Below are positions 7,420 through 15,445 of a DNA stretch of 44,906 nucleotides, piece by piece. The notes beneath the pieces are model-generated. The model did not search any database. It had not been told where the DNA came from and saw only the letters and a program-made list of their open reading frames with translations. Within the stretch, counting starts at the first letter, position 1. Every line of letters starts with the position of its first letter. Source of the DNA: Actinomycetota bacterium (GTDB taxonomy: Bacteria > Actinomycetota > Actinomycetes > S36-B12 > CAIYMF01); NCBI GenBank assembly GCA_009697815.1, contig WLRQ01000018.1:1-44906 (forward strand), given 5' to 3'. A program made the position numbers and the translations under genes.

Positions 7420-9093
7420 TCAGCGGGCCAGACCGGTCGCGCGAGACTCGCGCACCACCGTCACCCGAATCTGACCTGGGTAGGTGAGTTCCTGCTCGAT
7501 CTCGGCCGCAATATCGCGGGCGAGGACCTGCATCCCGATGTCGTCCACTTCATCGGGAAGCACCACGACGCGCACCTCACGTCCTGCTTGCATCGCGAAG
7601 ACCTTGTCGATGCCCTCGTGCGCGGCCGCGATGGCCTCGAGGCGCTCGAGGCGCTCGACGTAGTGCTCCAGCGACTCGCGCCGGGCGCCGGGACGTCCGC
7701 CGCTCATCGCATCGGCCGTCTGCACGATTACCGCCTCGAGGGTGCGCACCTCGATCTCATTGTGATGCGCCTCGATCGCGTGCACGACGTCCTCATGTTC
7801 GCCGTAGCGTCGGGCAACCTCCGCACCGATGATCGCGTGCGATCCCTGGACCTCGTGGGTAAGCGCCTTGCCGATGTCATGCAGGAGGGTGCATCGCTTG
7901 GTGTGCTCGATCGGCAGGCGAAGCTCTGCGGCCATGATTCCCGCGATGTGCGCGGCCTCGGTGAGGTGCCCGAGGACGTTCTGGCCGTAGGAAGTGCGGT
8001 ATCGGAGTCGACCGAGAAGGGCGATGAGGTCAGGGTGCATGTCGCCGATGCCGAGATCGACGAGGGCGTCCTCACCGGCCCTGACGCAGCGCGCCTCGAT
8101 CTCCACGCGGCTGCGCTCGTACTCCTCCTCGATGCGGGTCGGCTGGATCCTGCCGTCCGCGATGAGTGCCTCGAGGGTGAGACGTCCGATCTCGCGGCGC
8201 ACCGGGTCGAAGCAGGACAGGAGCACAGCCTCAGGTGTGTCGTCGATGAGCAGGTTGACCCCGGTGACAGCCTCGAACGTTCGGATATTGCGACCCTCAC
8301 GACCGATGATGCGGCCCTTCATGGAGTCGTCCGGCAAGTGGAGCACCGACACGGTCGACTCGGACGTCTGTTCCGAGGCGATCCGCTGCGCCGCCAGCGT
8401 GACGATCCGGCGGGCACGGTCCTCACCCTCCTCCCGCGCCTCGCGCTCGATCTCACGCACCGTCAGTGCAGCCTCGCGCTTGGCCTGGTGCTCGATCGTG
8501 GTGACAAGTTCAGCGCGAGCCTCGGCCGAGGTCAGGTTCGCCACTCGCTCAAGCGCCTCGGCGCGCAATTGGCCCTGATGCGCCTCACTTTCGGCGATCT
8601 CGGCGCTACGGCGCAGGAGTTCCGCCTCGGTCTCGTCGGCGCTCATCCGCCGAGCGGCCAGGGCAGCGAGCTCAAGATCAAGACGCGCTTCGCGTTCGGC
8701 GAGGCGGGTCTCACGACGCTGCGCTTCTTCACGGAGCAATGCCAGTTCGGCACGTGTGGCTGCGATCTCGGACTCGATCGCGGTACGTCGTTCCTCGGCA
8801 CGACGGACATCGTCGGCGGCCTCCGCGCGAGCCTGCTCAGCAGCCGCGAGGCCCTGCTCGGCGAGAGAGCGTGAGGCCTGCGCGTCAGCCTGCGCGTTCC
8901 TCAGGACATGGTCGGCGCGATCATCGAGCTCTCGCTGACGGCGCTGAAGCTCGACCTCGACGCCCGCAGCGACCGACACGGCATTCTCGCGCCCACTACG
9001 CCGACGTCGGGACAGTTGACCTGCACCGATCAGCGCGACCCCGAGCGCGATGCCGACGACAACCGCCAGTACCAGGACGATCACCGGATCCAT
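7420..9093 (-). CDS. rny: Ribonuclease Y
   Basis: Membrane-anchored endoribonuclease that initiates mRNA decay. From the ATG at 9093 the 557-residue protein has an N-terminal transmembrane helix (PVIVLVLAVVVGIALGVALIG), then a long Glu/Arg/Ala-rich coiled coil to about residue 235, a KH domain (GRIIGREGRNIRTFEAVTGV), and an HD domain with the metal-binding H405-D406 (LLHDIGKALTH) followed by a conserved IEAHHNE. Order and length match RNase Y. AAGGGGCCCACC precedes the chosen ATG; the open frame upstream lacks homology and crosses the hairpin at 9141-9172. RNase Y co-occurs here with RNase J and PNPase. Confidence 0.93.
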   Translation of the reverse strand: MDPVIVLVLAVVVGIALGVALIGAGQLSRRRRSGRENAVSVAAGVEVELQRRQRELDDRADHVLRNAQADAQASRSLAEQGLAAAEQARAEAADDVRRAEERRTAIESEIAATRAELALLREEAQRRETRLAEREARLDLELAALAARRMSADETEAELLRRSAEIAESEAHQGQLRAEALERVANLTSAEARAELVTTIEHQAKREAALTVREIEREAREEGEDRARRIVTLAAQRIASEQTSESTVSVLHLPDDSMKGRIIGREGRNIRTFEAVTGVNLLIDDTPEAVLLSCFDPVRREIGRLTLEALIADGRIQPTRIEEEYERSRVEIEARCVRAGEDALVDLGIGDMHPDLIALLGRLRYRTSYGQNVLGHLTEAAHIAGIMAAELRLPIEHTKRCTLLHDIGKALTHEVQGSHAIIGAEVARRYGEHEDVVHAIEAHHNEIEVRTLEAVIVQTADAMSGGRPGARRESLEHYVERLERLEAIAAAHEGIDKVFAMQAGREVRVVVLPDEVDDIGMQVLARDIAAEIEQELTYPGQIRVTVVRESRATGLAR

Positions 9094-9140
9094 GGTGGGC
9101 CCCTTCACGCGAACGGCACCGACCTGATCAGGGCACCACC

Positions 9141-9172
9141 GATCGTGGCTGCGCCACAGCGCAGCCACGATC
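9141..9172 (-). terminator. Perfect 14-bp stem hairpin between the MMPL gene and rny
   Basis: GATCGTGGCTGCGC, loop CACA, then its exact complement GCGCAGCCACGATC. It is the longest perfect hairpin seen in the window. It lies 190 bp beyond the MMPL stop and 47 bp before the rny ATG, so it most likely ends MMPL transcription. No U-tract follows on the minus strand. If rny is transcribed through from above, the structure would instead sit in the rny leader. Confidence 0.65.
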
Positions 9173-9290
9173 AAATCAGCCTGGACGGCCAGTTGTGAGC
9201 AGTGTCAGTTCGTCGGGGTCGGGCACAGGGCCCGACCCAGCCAGATTACTGGTTGATCAATCCCTCACGCACCTTGACAGGAAGCTGCCG

Positions 9291-9360
9291 GTGAACGCGG
9301 ATCGGTCAACGTGGGCCAGTCAACGTGGATCGGTCAACGTGGGCCAGTCAACGTGGGCCG
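9291..9360. repeat. Tandem array, 14-bp period, five units
   Basis: Five consecutive 14-bp units: GTGAACGCGGATCG, GTCAACGTGGGCCA, GTCAACGTGGATCG, GTCAACGTGGGCCA, GTCAACGTGGGCCG. The GTCAACGTGG core is exact in the last four, and the ends alternate, giving a 28-bp higher-order period. It starts 2 bp after the MMPL stop codon. It is non-coding on both strands as far as can be seen. Two other arrays in the window share the 14-bp period but not the sequence. Confidence 0.93.
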
Positions 9361-9362
9361 AC

Positions 9363-11789
9363 TCACTCGGAAGCCGAGGCCACGAGGAGCTCGTCGACGT
9401 CGTCGGTGATCTCGTCAGCCCCTCCCTCGATCTCGAAGTGTGGGAGAACTCGAGCCAGCCACGACGGCAGCCACCAGTTGGCCCTGCCCAGGATCGACAT
9501 GAAGGCCGGGACGAACACCAGCCGGATGAGGAAAGCGTCGACGAGGACGGCCGAGGCCAGCGCGATGCCGAACAGCTTGATGGTGTTGTTCGGGGTCGGG
9601 ATGAACGCGGCGAACACACTCGCCATGATCAGCGCGGCCATGAGCACCACACGACCGGAACCGGCCAGGCCGCGACGCACAGCCGCGGCATTGTCCTGGG
9701 TGCGACCCCACTCCTCTTGCATCCGACTGACCAGGAACACCTGGTAGTCCATCGAGAGCCCGAACAAGATCGCGAACACCATGACGGGAAGGAAGGGGAA
9801 GATCGGGCCGATCCCGGTGACCCCGAGCAGGCCGTTGAGCCAGCCCCACTGGAAGACCGCCACCGTGATGCCTGTCGAGGCCGCGAATGAGAGCAGGCTC
9901 GTGACCACAGCGGTGAGTGAGACGACCGCCGACCGGAACAACACGAGCAGCATGAGGAATCCGAGGCCAACCACCACCGAGAGGAAGACCGGCATCGCCT
10001 TTGTCATGACCGTGCTGAAGTCGGCCACGATCGCCGTCGTGCCTCCGACATAGGCGAGAGATCCGGTGCTCGCCGCCACCGGCGGCAGGGTCTCGTTGCG
10101 CAGCCTGTCCAAGAGCTCGCTGGTCGCGAGATCCTGCGGGCCGGTCGTGGGCTGCACCTGCACCAGGGTGATGGCGGAGTCCTTGATCTGACCGCCCATG
10201 ATCGGCAGCATGTCGGAGTTCGGAACGGTCTTGGCGACTCCGTCGGTCGCCTCGAGGGCAGCGACGATCTTGCCCAAGCTCGCTACGTCACCGTTCTTCG
10301 GCAGCTGCACCGCGATGAAGAACGGTCCATTGGCCCCCGGGCCGAAGCCCTCGGAGGTCAGGTCGTAGGCGATGCGCGAGATGCTGCCCTCCGGCGTGCC
10401 CGAGTCGTCGGGGAAGCCCAGGCGCAGCGAGAGGGCCGGTACCGCCAGGAGTGCGACGATCGCGACAGACAGGACTGCGGGTACCAGCGGGCGCTTCTGG
10501 ATGAGTCGTCCATAGTGGGCCCAGCGGCCACCCTCGGGGTGGAACTCGCGAGTCCAGCGGGAATGGCGAGTGAGGCCGTAGATCGCGCGGAAAGGCTTCG
10601 CGATCACCCCCAGCTTGATCTTCTCCAGACCGCGCGCGATCAGCAGAGACACAGGTGTCACCGCTCGCTCGCCGAGCAAGGACAGCAACGCTGGCAGCAG
10701 CCACACAGCCGAGAGCATCACCAGGAGAACCGTGCCCGACGCCGCGAGGGCAAGGCCGTTGAAGAAGTTGATGCGCATCACGAACAGCCCAAGCAGGGCA
10801 ATCACGACTGTCGAGGCGGCGAACACCACCGCGCGCCCGGAGGTGTTGACCGATTCAAGGGCGGCCGCCTTCGCGGCATGGCCGGCGTGAACTGCCTGAC
10901 GGAATCTATTGATGACGAATAGGGAGTAGTCGATGCCAACTCCGAGGCCGATCATTGCCGCCAGTGTCGGCGCAAAGGTCGCGACGTCGAGGAAGCGAGC
11001 GACGAAGAGAAGGAACGTGGCACCGAGCGCCACGCCAAAGATCGCGGTGAGAAGGGGGAGCCCCGCGGCGATGAGCGATCCGAACGCCACCAGAAGAATG
11101 ATCAACGCGACTGTGACGCCAACCCCCTCACTGCTCGGCGGCTCCTGGCCGGCGAATGCGAGTACCTGGCCATTGGCCCCGACTGTGATGCCGTCCTTGG
11201 CATTGGCCGCCTTCACCGCATCGATGATCGCCTTGGCAGTGGTGGAGGGCACGGCGCTGCCGTCTCCGCTGCCGCTGAAGGTGACCACTGCCTTGGCTAC
11301 ATGTCCATCTGGGCTCACCGGCGAGAACGCCTGGGCCGCTGCTGCGAGAGCAGTCTTCACCGCGTCCTGCTGGGCCGCCGGCACTGTCGTGAGGTCGGGC
11401 TGAGGGGACGGCGCGGGGCATCCGGAACCTAGCCCCTTGCCCGTGGTGCTGTAGGGATCGGTGACGCACGCGACCCCAGGCAGTGTCGAGATCGTCGTGA
11501 GCAGCGGCGTGATCACCGACGCACTGGCCGGATCGATCGCGCTGGCTCCGGCGGTGTCAGGTGACCACAGGATGCTCGCGGTCGCACTGGTAGCGGCCGA
11601 GGCCTGACCGCCCTTCATCTGACCCAGGAGCTCCTGGGCCTTGAGGGATTCGGTGTCAGGAAGGGAGAAGGAATCGTTGAGGGTTCCGCCGAACTTCCCG
11701 CCGAGGGTGAAGATGGCAATCACCAGCACGACCCAGGCGCCGAGCGCCCACCACGGTCGACGCACAGCCCAACGGGACAGACCACCCAT
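9363..11789 (-). CDS. MMPL/RND-family membrane exporter
   Basis: Proton-driven RND-type transporter of the MMPL family, 808 residues, the usual length. A first helix near residues 12-30 (WWALGAWVVLVIAIFTLGG) precedes a periplasmic loop of about 140 residues rich in Ala/Ser/Pro. A block of helices follows, containing the conserved GLGVGIDYSLFVINRFR, then a second extracellular domain and a second block with LFGLSMDYQVFLVSRMQEEW. The two D-Y motifs are the proton-relay equivalents of MmpL3. Such proteins export lipids, siderophores or drugs. It is divergently transcribed from a MarR-family gene 172 bp away, which probably regulates it in response to a ligand. No partner MmpS-like or fusion-protein gene is adjacent. 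ATG is preceded by GAGGGATGAAGAGTC. Confidence 0.9.
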   Translation of the reverse strand: MGGLSRWAVRRPWWALGAWVVLVIAIFTLGGKFGGTLNDSFSLPDTESLKAQELLGQMKGGQASAATSATASILWSPDTAGASAIDPASASVITPLLTTISTLPGVACVTDPYSTTGKGLGSGCPAPSPQPDLTTVPAAQQDAVKTALAAAAQAFSPVSPDGHVAKAVVTFSGSGDGSAVPSTTAKAIIDAVKAANAKDGITVGANGQVLAFAGQEPPSSEGVGVTVALIILLVAFGSLIAAGLPLLTAIFGVALGATFLLFVARFLDVATFAPTLAAMIGLGVGIDYSLFVINRFRQAVHAGHAAKAAALESVNTSGRAVVFAASTVVIALLGLFVMRINFFNGLALAASGTVLLVMLSAVWLLPALLSLLGERAVTPVSLLIARGLEKIKLGVIAKPFRAIYGLTRHSRWTREFHPEGGRWAHYGRLIQKRPLVPAVLSVAIVALLAVPALSLRLGFPDDSGTPEGSISRIAYDLTSEGFGPGANGPFFIAVQLPKNGDVASLGKIVAALEATDGVAKTVPNSDMLPIMGGQIKDSAITLVQVQPTTGPQDLATSELLDRLRNETLPPVAASTGSLAYVGGTTAIVADFSTVMTKAMPVFLSVVVGLGFLMLLVLFRSAVVSLTAVVTSLLSFAASTGITVAVFQWGWLNGLLGVTGIGPIFPFLPVMVFAILFGLSMDYQVFLVSRMQEEWGRTQDNAAAVRRGLAGSGRVVLMAALIMASVFAAFIPTPNNTIKLFGIALASAVLVDAFLIRLVFVPAFMSILGRANWWLPSWLARVLPHFEIEGGADEITDDVDELLVASASE

Positions 11790-11861
11790 GACTCTTCATC
11801 CCTCATTCTCATCCGGGCGCTGGGCCAGGATCTCGGCGTGAGGTCCAACCGACCTCGTCAC

Positions 11862-11906
11862 TACATGTGCTACACACGTACCTAGCGAATACCCTAGATT
11901 ACATGT
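11862..11906. promoter_or_regulatory. Divergent promoter/operator region, MMPL and marR genes
   Basis: Imperfect dyad TACATGTG-CTACA-CACGTA at 11862-11880, a CTAG-n8-CTAG pair at 11882-11897, and two ACATGT palindromes 38 bp apart (11863-11868 and 11901-11906). TAGATT (11895-11900, plus) and TAGGGT (11891-11896, minus) are overlapping TANNNT -10 candidates for the two genes. A MarR dimer bound here could repress both. Which dyad is the operator is a guess. Confidence 0.35.
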
Positions 11907-11961
11907 CTCGGGCACGCAATTCGGCCAGCAGGTCGCACTGCCAGCCCCAGGAGGTGACCAC

Positions 11962-12546
11962 ATGACCGTCAACGCCCACACTCAAGCCTCGCACCTTCCC
12001 GACGACCTCGTGGACACTCTTGACAAAGCCTTTCGGCGGTTGCGCAAGTCACAGGTAAGGCCGCCGGCCGGACAGGTGCCCGTGCCATGCCTGGGCCGTC
12101 AGCTCGACATGGCCAAGATCTTCGCGTGCGATGCCCTATCCGAACTCGCGGAAAGTTCATCGTCGGTATCGGTGAAGGATGTCGCGACCGCCCTCGACCT
12201 CGAACACTCGACCGTGAGTCGATTGCTCGGCGAGATCGAGGAAGACGGCCTCCTGACACGAGGCGTCGACCCGAACGATCGCCGACGAACCACCGTCGAG
12301 CTCACTTCCCTGGGCCGAGCAGTCGTCGCCGACGCCACAGCGATATCGAGATTCTTCACCCGCACCCTGCTCTCGGAGTGGCCACGGGAGGATGTGGAGG
12401 TGCTCACCGACCTGATGACCCGTCTGAGCGACACCGTGCACGAACGACTCGGCCTTCTCCCCGAACTTGCCCGGGCCGAGTTCAGCACAACCCTTGGCCA
12501 GGGATACCAGGACCCGTCTACTCCCCCAGCCGAGCCGCGTCACTGA
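11962..12546 (+). CDS. MarR-family transcriptional regulator
   Basis: Winged-helix regulator of 194 residues. The DNA-binding core is clear: VKDVATALDLEHSTVSRLLGE (recognition helix region, about residues 72-92), then the wing DPNDRRRTTVELTSLGRAVV. The N-terminal 45 residues are longer than in minimal MarR proteins and carry a DLVDTLDKAFRRLRK helix that would join the dimer interface. ATG at 11962 follows a strong AGGAGGTGACCAC. It is divergent from the MMPL exporter gene, the classic arrangement for ligand-relieved repression of an efflux pump. Its 3' end overlaps that of recX by 29 bp on the opposite strand. Confidence 0.88.
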   Translation: MTVNAHTQASHLPDDLVDTLDKAFRRLRKSQVRPPAGQVPVPCLGRQLDMAKIFACDALSELAESSSSVSVKDVATALDLEHSTVSRLLGEIEEDGLLTRGVDPNDRRRTTVELTSLGRAVVADATAISRFFTRTLLSEWPREDVEVLTDLMTRLSDTVHERLGLLPELARAEFSTTLGQGYQDPSTPPAEPRH

Positions 12547-13126
12547 GTTCAACGTCGAGGCCCTCGAGAAAACGAGTCTCGAGCTCATCCAGCTCACGTT
12601 CAGCCAGAAGTGCCTCGCGGACCACCCGCATCGACAGGCCTCCCGGGTAGCCCTTGCGCGCCAACATGCCGACCAGGCGCCGAGTGCGCACCTGAACCTC
12701 GAGCGTGCGGGTCGCCGACATTCGCCGGGCGACGAGAGCATGGGCTGTCGCGATCTCGTCGTCGGGGTCAAGACCCTCGAGCGCCTCGGCCACGATCTCG
12801 TCGGTGACACCACGGCCGCGAAGCTCCTGGCCGATCGCCCGGCGAGAGAGACCGCGACGGGAGTGACGGGATCGGACGTAGTTCTGCGAGAAGGCCGCAT
12901 CATCGACGAGGGACACGTCGACGAGGCGGTCAAGGACAACTGCCGCGATATCAGGATCCACATCCTGGCGCCGCAGTACGGTCTCGAGTTGGCCGCGCGT
13001 CCGTGGCCCCATCGTCAATTGGCGCAGACATATCGAGCGCGCGTGATCGACAGGATCAGCCTCGATGGCCTCGTCCGACGACCCCGGTGCAGGGCCGTCG
13101 GACGAGCCACGGCGGACGCTGGACAT
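12518..13126 (-). CDS. recX: Regulatory protein RecX
   Basis: Inhibitor of RecA filament extension and ATPase. The 202-residue protein has the all-helical repeated RecX fold: ARSICLRQLTMGPRTRGQLETVL for repeat 1, [29 protein letters not shown] for repeat 2, and a third repeat around RRLVGMLARKGYPGGLSMRVVREAL. ATG at 13126 is preceded by GGAGGGCGC and lies 28 bp beyond the recA stop, so recA-recX form the usual operon. The open frame upstream only mirrors recA in another frame. The last 29 bp overlap the convergent marR gene. Confidence 0.93.
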   Translation of the reverse strand: MSSVRRGSSDGPAPGSSDEAIEADPVDHARSICLRQLTMGPRTRGQLETVLRRQDVDPDIAAVVLDRLVDVSLVDDAAFSQNYVRSRHSRRGLSRRAIGQELRGRGVTDEIVAEALEGLDPDDEIATAHALVARRMSATRTLEVQVRTRRLVGMLARKGYPGGLSMRVVREALLAERELDELETRFLEGLDVELSDAARLGE

Positions 13127-13154
13127 GCGCCCTCCGCCCGAGGATCTCGTCGTC

Positions 13155-14285
13155 TTAGACGTCGATATCAACGGGGGCCATCGACGAGACCGCAGCGATA
13201 GCAGCAACAGCGGCGGCGTCGCTGATCGCGGTGAGGTCGGTGACCGCAGTTCCGGAGTTCGGCCCGATACCGAGCTTGTCCTTGATCTTGTGTTCGATCT
13301 CGTCCGCGAGGTGCGGGTTGTCCTTGAGGAACTGTCGAGCGTTCTCCTTGCCCTGCCCGAGCTGGTCACCCTCGTAGGTGTACCAGGCGCCGGACTTGCG
13401 CACGAAACCCTGATCGACGCCGATGTCGATGAGGCCCCCCTCGCGGGAGATGCCCTCGCCGTAGATCATGTCGAACTCGGCCTGCTTGAACGGCGGGGCC
13501 ATCTTGTTCTTCACGACCTTGACGCGAGTGCGGTTGCCGACGGCCTCGGTACCATCCTTGAGGGTCTCGATCCGACGGACGTCGAGCCTGATGGAGGCGT
13601 AGAACTTCAGCGCCTTTCCACCGGTGGTGGTCTCGGGGCTGCCGAACATCACCCCGATCTTCTCGCGCAGCTGGTTGATGAAGATCGCGGTCGTGTTGGA
13701 GTTGCTGAGAGCGCCTGCAAGCTTGCGCAGTGCCTGCGACATGAGTCGGGCCTGAAGCCCCACGTGGCTATCACCCATCTCGCCCTCGATCTCCGCACGC
13801 GGCACAAGTGCGGCGACGGAGTCGATCACGATGATGGCGACCGCACCTGATCGGATCAGCATGTCGGCGATCTCGAGTGCCTGCTCACCGTTGTCGGGCT
13901 GGCTGACCAGGAGCGCGTCGATGTCGACGCCTAGGGCCTTGGCGTACTCGGGATCGAGTGCGTGCTCGGCGTCGATGATGGCGGCGATACCACCCTGCTT
14001 CTGCGCATTGGCGATCGCGTGCAGCGCCAGCGTGGTCTTGCCAGAAGACTCGGGCCCATAGATCTCGACGACCCGGCCACGGGGAAGGCCTCCGATACCC
14101 AGCGCGATATCGAGTGCGACCGATCCGGTGGGGATGACCTCGACGGGCACCCTGCCCTCGGAACCGAGACGCATCACGGAACCCTTGCCGAACTGACGCT
14201 CGATCTGGGCCAGGGCGGCCTCGAGCGCCTTCTCGCGATCGGAACCGCCGGAGCGTCCTGGGGTCTTGCGGTCGGAGGGGGCCAT
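13155..14285 (-). CDS. recA: Recombinase RecA
   Basis: ATP-dependent strand-exchange protein and LexA co-protease. From the ATG at 14285 it has 376 residues, a normal length. Walker A is GPESSGKT at 77-84; Walker B lies in [14 protein letters not shown]; the L2-loop region contains [18 protein letters not shown] and the following [10 protein letters not shown] is intact. The C-terminal tail is Ala-rich and ends in acidic residues (VDIDV). No intein or frameshift is present. An AGGCAGG sequence precedes the start; the open frame extends far upstream through the SOS boxes but without homology. Regulation by LexA is shown by two boxes about 180-235 bp upstream. Confidence 0.98.
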   Translation of the reverse strand: MAPSDRKTPGRSGGSDREKALEAALAQIERQFGKGSVMRLGSEGRVPVEVIPTGSVALDIALGIGGLPRGRVVEIYGPESSGKTTLALHAIANAQKQGGIAAIIDAEHALDPEYAKALGVDIDALLVSQPDNGEQALEIADMLIRSGAVAIIVIDSVAALVPRAEIEGEMGDSHVGLQARLMSQALRKLAGALSNSNTTAIFINQLREKIGVMFGSPETTTGGKALKFYASIRLDVRRIETLKDGTEAVGNRTRVKVVKNKMAPPFKQAEFDMIYGEGISREGGLIDIGVDQGFVRKSGAWYTYEGDQLGQGKENARQFLKDNPHLADEIEHKIKDKLGIGPNSGTAVTDLTAISDAAAVAAIAAVSSMAPVDIDV

Positions 14286-14455
14286 GCGGACCTGCCTTCG
14301 TGTGACGGGGATGACGACGAGTGAGACGCTACGGATCGGGTCCGACAACGCCTCCCGTCGAGACCGAACCCTGGGGAGCGTCGACGTTGGTCGACTCCTG
14401 TGGATCCTGGTGTCCGCGGCGGGAGAGGTGCGGTCGATCAGGTGGTGCGAGACAC

Positions 14456-14461
14456 AGACTA
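14456..14461 (-). promoter_or_regulatory. Putative recA -10 box
   Basis: TAGTCT on the minus strand fits TANNNT. The proximal LexA box lies 2 bp upstream, covering the spacer and -35 region, so LexA would block polymerase. The implied leader is about 160 nt. Confidence 0.5.
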
Positions 14462-14463
14462 GG

Positions 14464-14479
14464 TCGAACGGGTGTTCGA
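14464..14479. promoter_or_regulatory. LexA/SOS box 1 of recA
   Basis: TCGAACGGGTGTTCGA contains GAAC-n4-GTTC and matches the actinobacterial/Gram-positive LexA consensus, with perfectly palindromic TCGAAC/GTTCGA arms. Confidence 0.9.
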
Positions 14480-14503
14480 TCGAGTCACGACACGCCGACG
14501 CGA

Positions 14504-14519
14504 TCGAACAGATGTTCCC
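14504..14519. promoter_or_regulatory. LexA/SOS box 2 of recA
   Basis: TCGAACAGATGTTCCC, again GAAC-n4-GTTC, exactly 40 bp from box 1 and further from the gene. The outer arm is imperfect, so it is probably the weaker site. Confidence 0.75.
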
Positions 14520-14582
14520 CTGGAGAACTCCATCCCTCCACGCGTGCGCGGTGCTTCTACGCCCGACTCGGCGAGGCAACCC

Positions 14583-14777
14583 CTAGCGGTCGCGGGGCGG
14601 GAGCCCGAGATCTGCGTGCACCGCCCGCCAGATGGCCAAGGTCGGTTCACCACCGGCGATGGCCTGCACAACAGTGCGACCCCCGAGCGCGGCCAGGACA
14701 TGGTCACTGGCCCACGAATGCGCGTAGCCCGACCCGAGCGCGAGCTCGAGCCGCCGCCAAAACTCGGTGAGACGCAC
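14583..14777 (-). CDS. DUF3046 family protein
   Basis: A 64-residue protein of the DUF3046 family, found next to recA across actinobacteria; function unknown. Typical features are the start MRLTEFWRRLELALGSGYA, the Trp-Ala-SDHVL segment, and the C-terminal LAIWRAVHADLGLPPRDR. GTG at 14777 has no Shine-Dalgarno, but TAACCT ends 6 nt upstream, suggesting a leaderless transcript. Short size and perfect family placement beside recA support it as a real gene. Confidence 0.85.
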   Translation of the reverse strand: MRLTEFWRRLELALGSGYAHSWASDHVLAALGGRTVVQAIAGGEPTLAIWRAVHADLGLPPRDR

Positions 14778-14783
14778 GACGTC

Positions 14784-14789
14784 AGGTTA
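14784..14789 (-). promoter_or_regulatory. -10 box of a putative leaderless promoter (DUF3046 gene)
   Basis: TAACCT (TANNNT) on the minus strand, 6 nt before the GTG start codon at 14777. Confidence 0.5.
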
Positions 14790-14848
14790 CGAGAGAGTGC
14801 GCCAGCCCCCGACACCGACACGGCCCGGCGGTCGCCGGAGGTTCTTCA

Positions 14849-15436
14849 TCACGCCGACGGCTCCGCGAAAGATGTCATGCGCACTGCCATCGGCAGCGCC
14901 CACGCGATCATGCGGGCCTGCGCGGCACGTGAATCAGAGGTACCAGGTGAGATCACATGTGAGGCGAGCCAACGGCACACGAGGTCGACCGGCTCCGGTT
15001 CATCCGATCTCCCGGCCGCTCCAAGGATCAGACTCACCTCGTCACGGATGAGATCCCATCGGGCCCCTGCCCCGGGGCTGGTCGCCCCCAGCAGCGCGGC
15101 CGGCTCAACACCCCGCAGACCCGCGAGAACGACATGCCCGGCCACACCATCCGCCGCGCGGGTGAGCGCCACGGCCAGATCACCGGCAGCGAGATCACGG
15201 CAGTCAGCACCAAGATCGGCGACCTCGGCCCCGAGCAGCCCGGACACCAGATCGTCCTTGGTACGAAAGTGGTTGTAGAGCGTTGCCTTTGCCAGCCCGC
15301 CACGCACCGCGACCTCGGACATCGTCGCCTTACGAAGGCCGACCTCACCAAGCACACGTCGCGCACCATCGAGGGCAGCCGAGCGGGTACGTCCCATCGC
15401 ATTGCCTGCGCGGGAATGCGGTGACGGGTCGGGCAT
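14849..15436 (-). CDS. TetR-family transcriptional regulator
   Basis: One-component repressor of 195 residues. The N-terminal helix-turn-helix is clear: GARRVLGEVGLRKATMSEVA, then VRGGLAKATLYNHFRTKDDLV, the standard TetR recognition helix. The remaining 130 residues are helical and Ala-rich, forming the ligand and dimer domain; the ligand is unknown. It starts 9 bp after the clgR stop in the same direction, so it is likely cotranscribed with clgR. An internal ATG at 15397 (MGRTRSAALDGARR) is an alternative start that would remove 13 residues not needed for the fold. Its target could be its own operon or genes outside the window. Confidence 0.87.
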   Translation of the reverse strand: MPDPSPHSRAGNAMGRTRSAALDGARRVLGEVGLRKATMSEVAVRGGLAKATLYNHFRTKDDLVSGLLGAEVADLGADCRDLAAGDLAVALTRAADGVAGHVVLAGLRGVEPAALLGATSPGAGARWDLIRDEVSLILGAAGRSDEPEPVDLVCRWLASHVISPGTSDSRAAQARMIAWALPMAVRMTSFAEPSA

Positions 15437-15445
15437 GGCTGCCGA

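Noticed and set aside
7588-8874. Open frame of about 430 codons opposite rny
   Set aside because: Antisense shadow of the RNase Y coiled coil; composition is Leu/Arg/Asp/Gly with no recognisable domain.
9291-9360. CRISPR array
   Set aside because: Units are 14 bp and directly adjacent with no unique spacers, and no cas genes are present.
13065-13850. Open frame on the plus strand opposite recA and the start of recX
   Set aside because: Antisense of conserved recA; no family similarity and no start signal.
14286-14579. N-terminal extension of RecA by 98 codons
   Set aside because: The extension passes through both LexA boxes and the promoter and has no RecA homology; the family start at 14285 fits.
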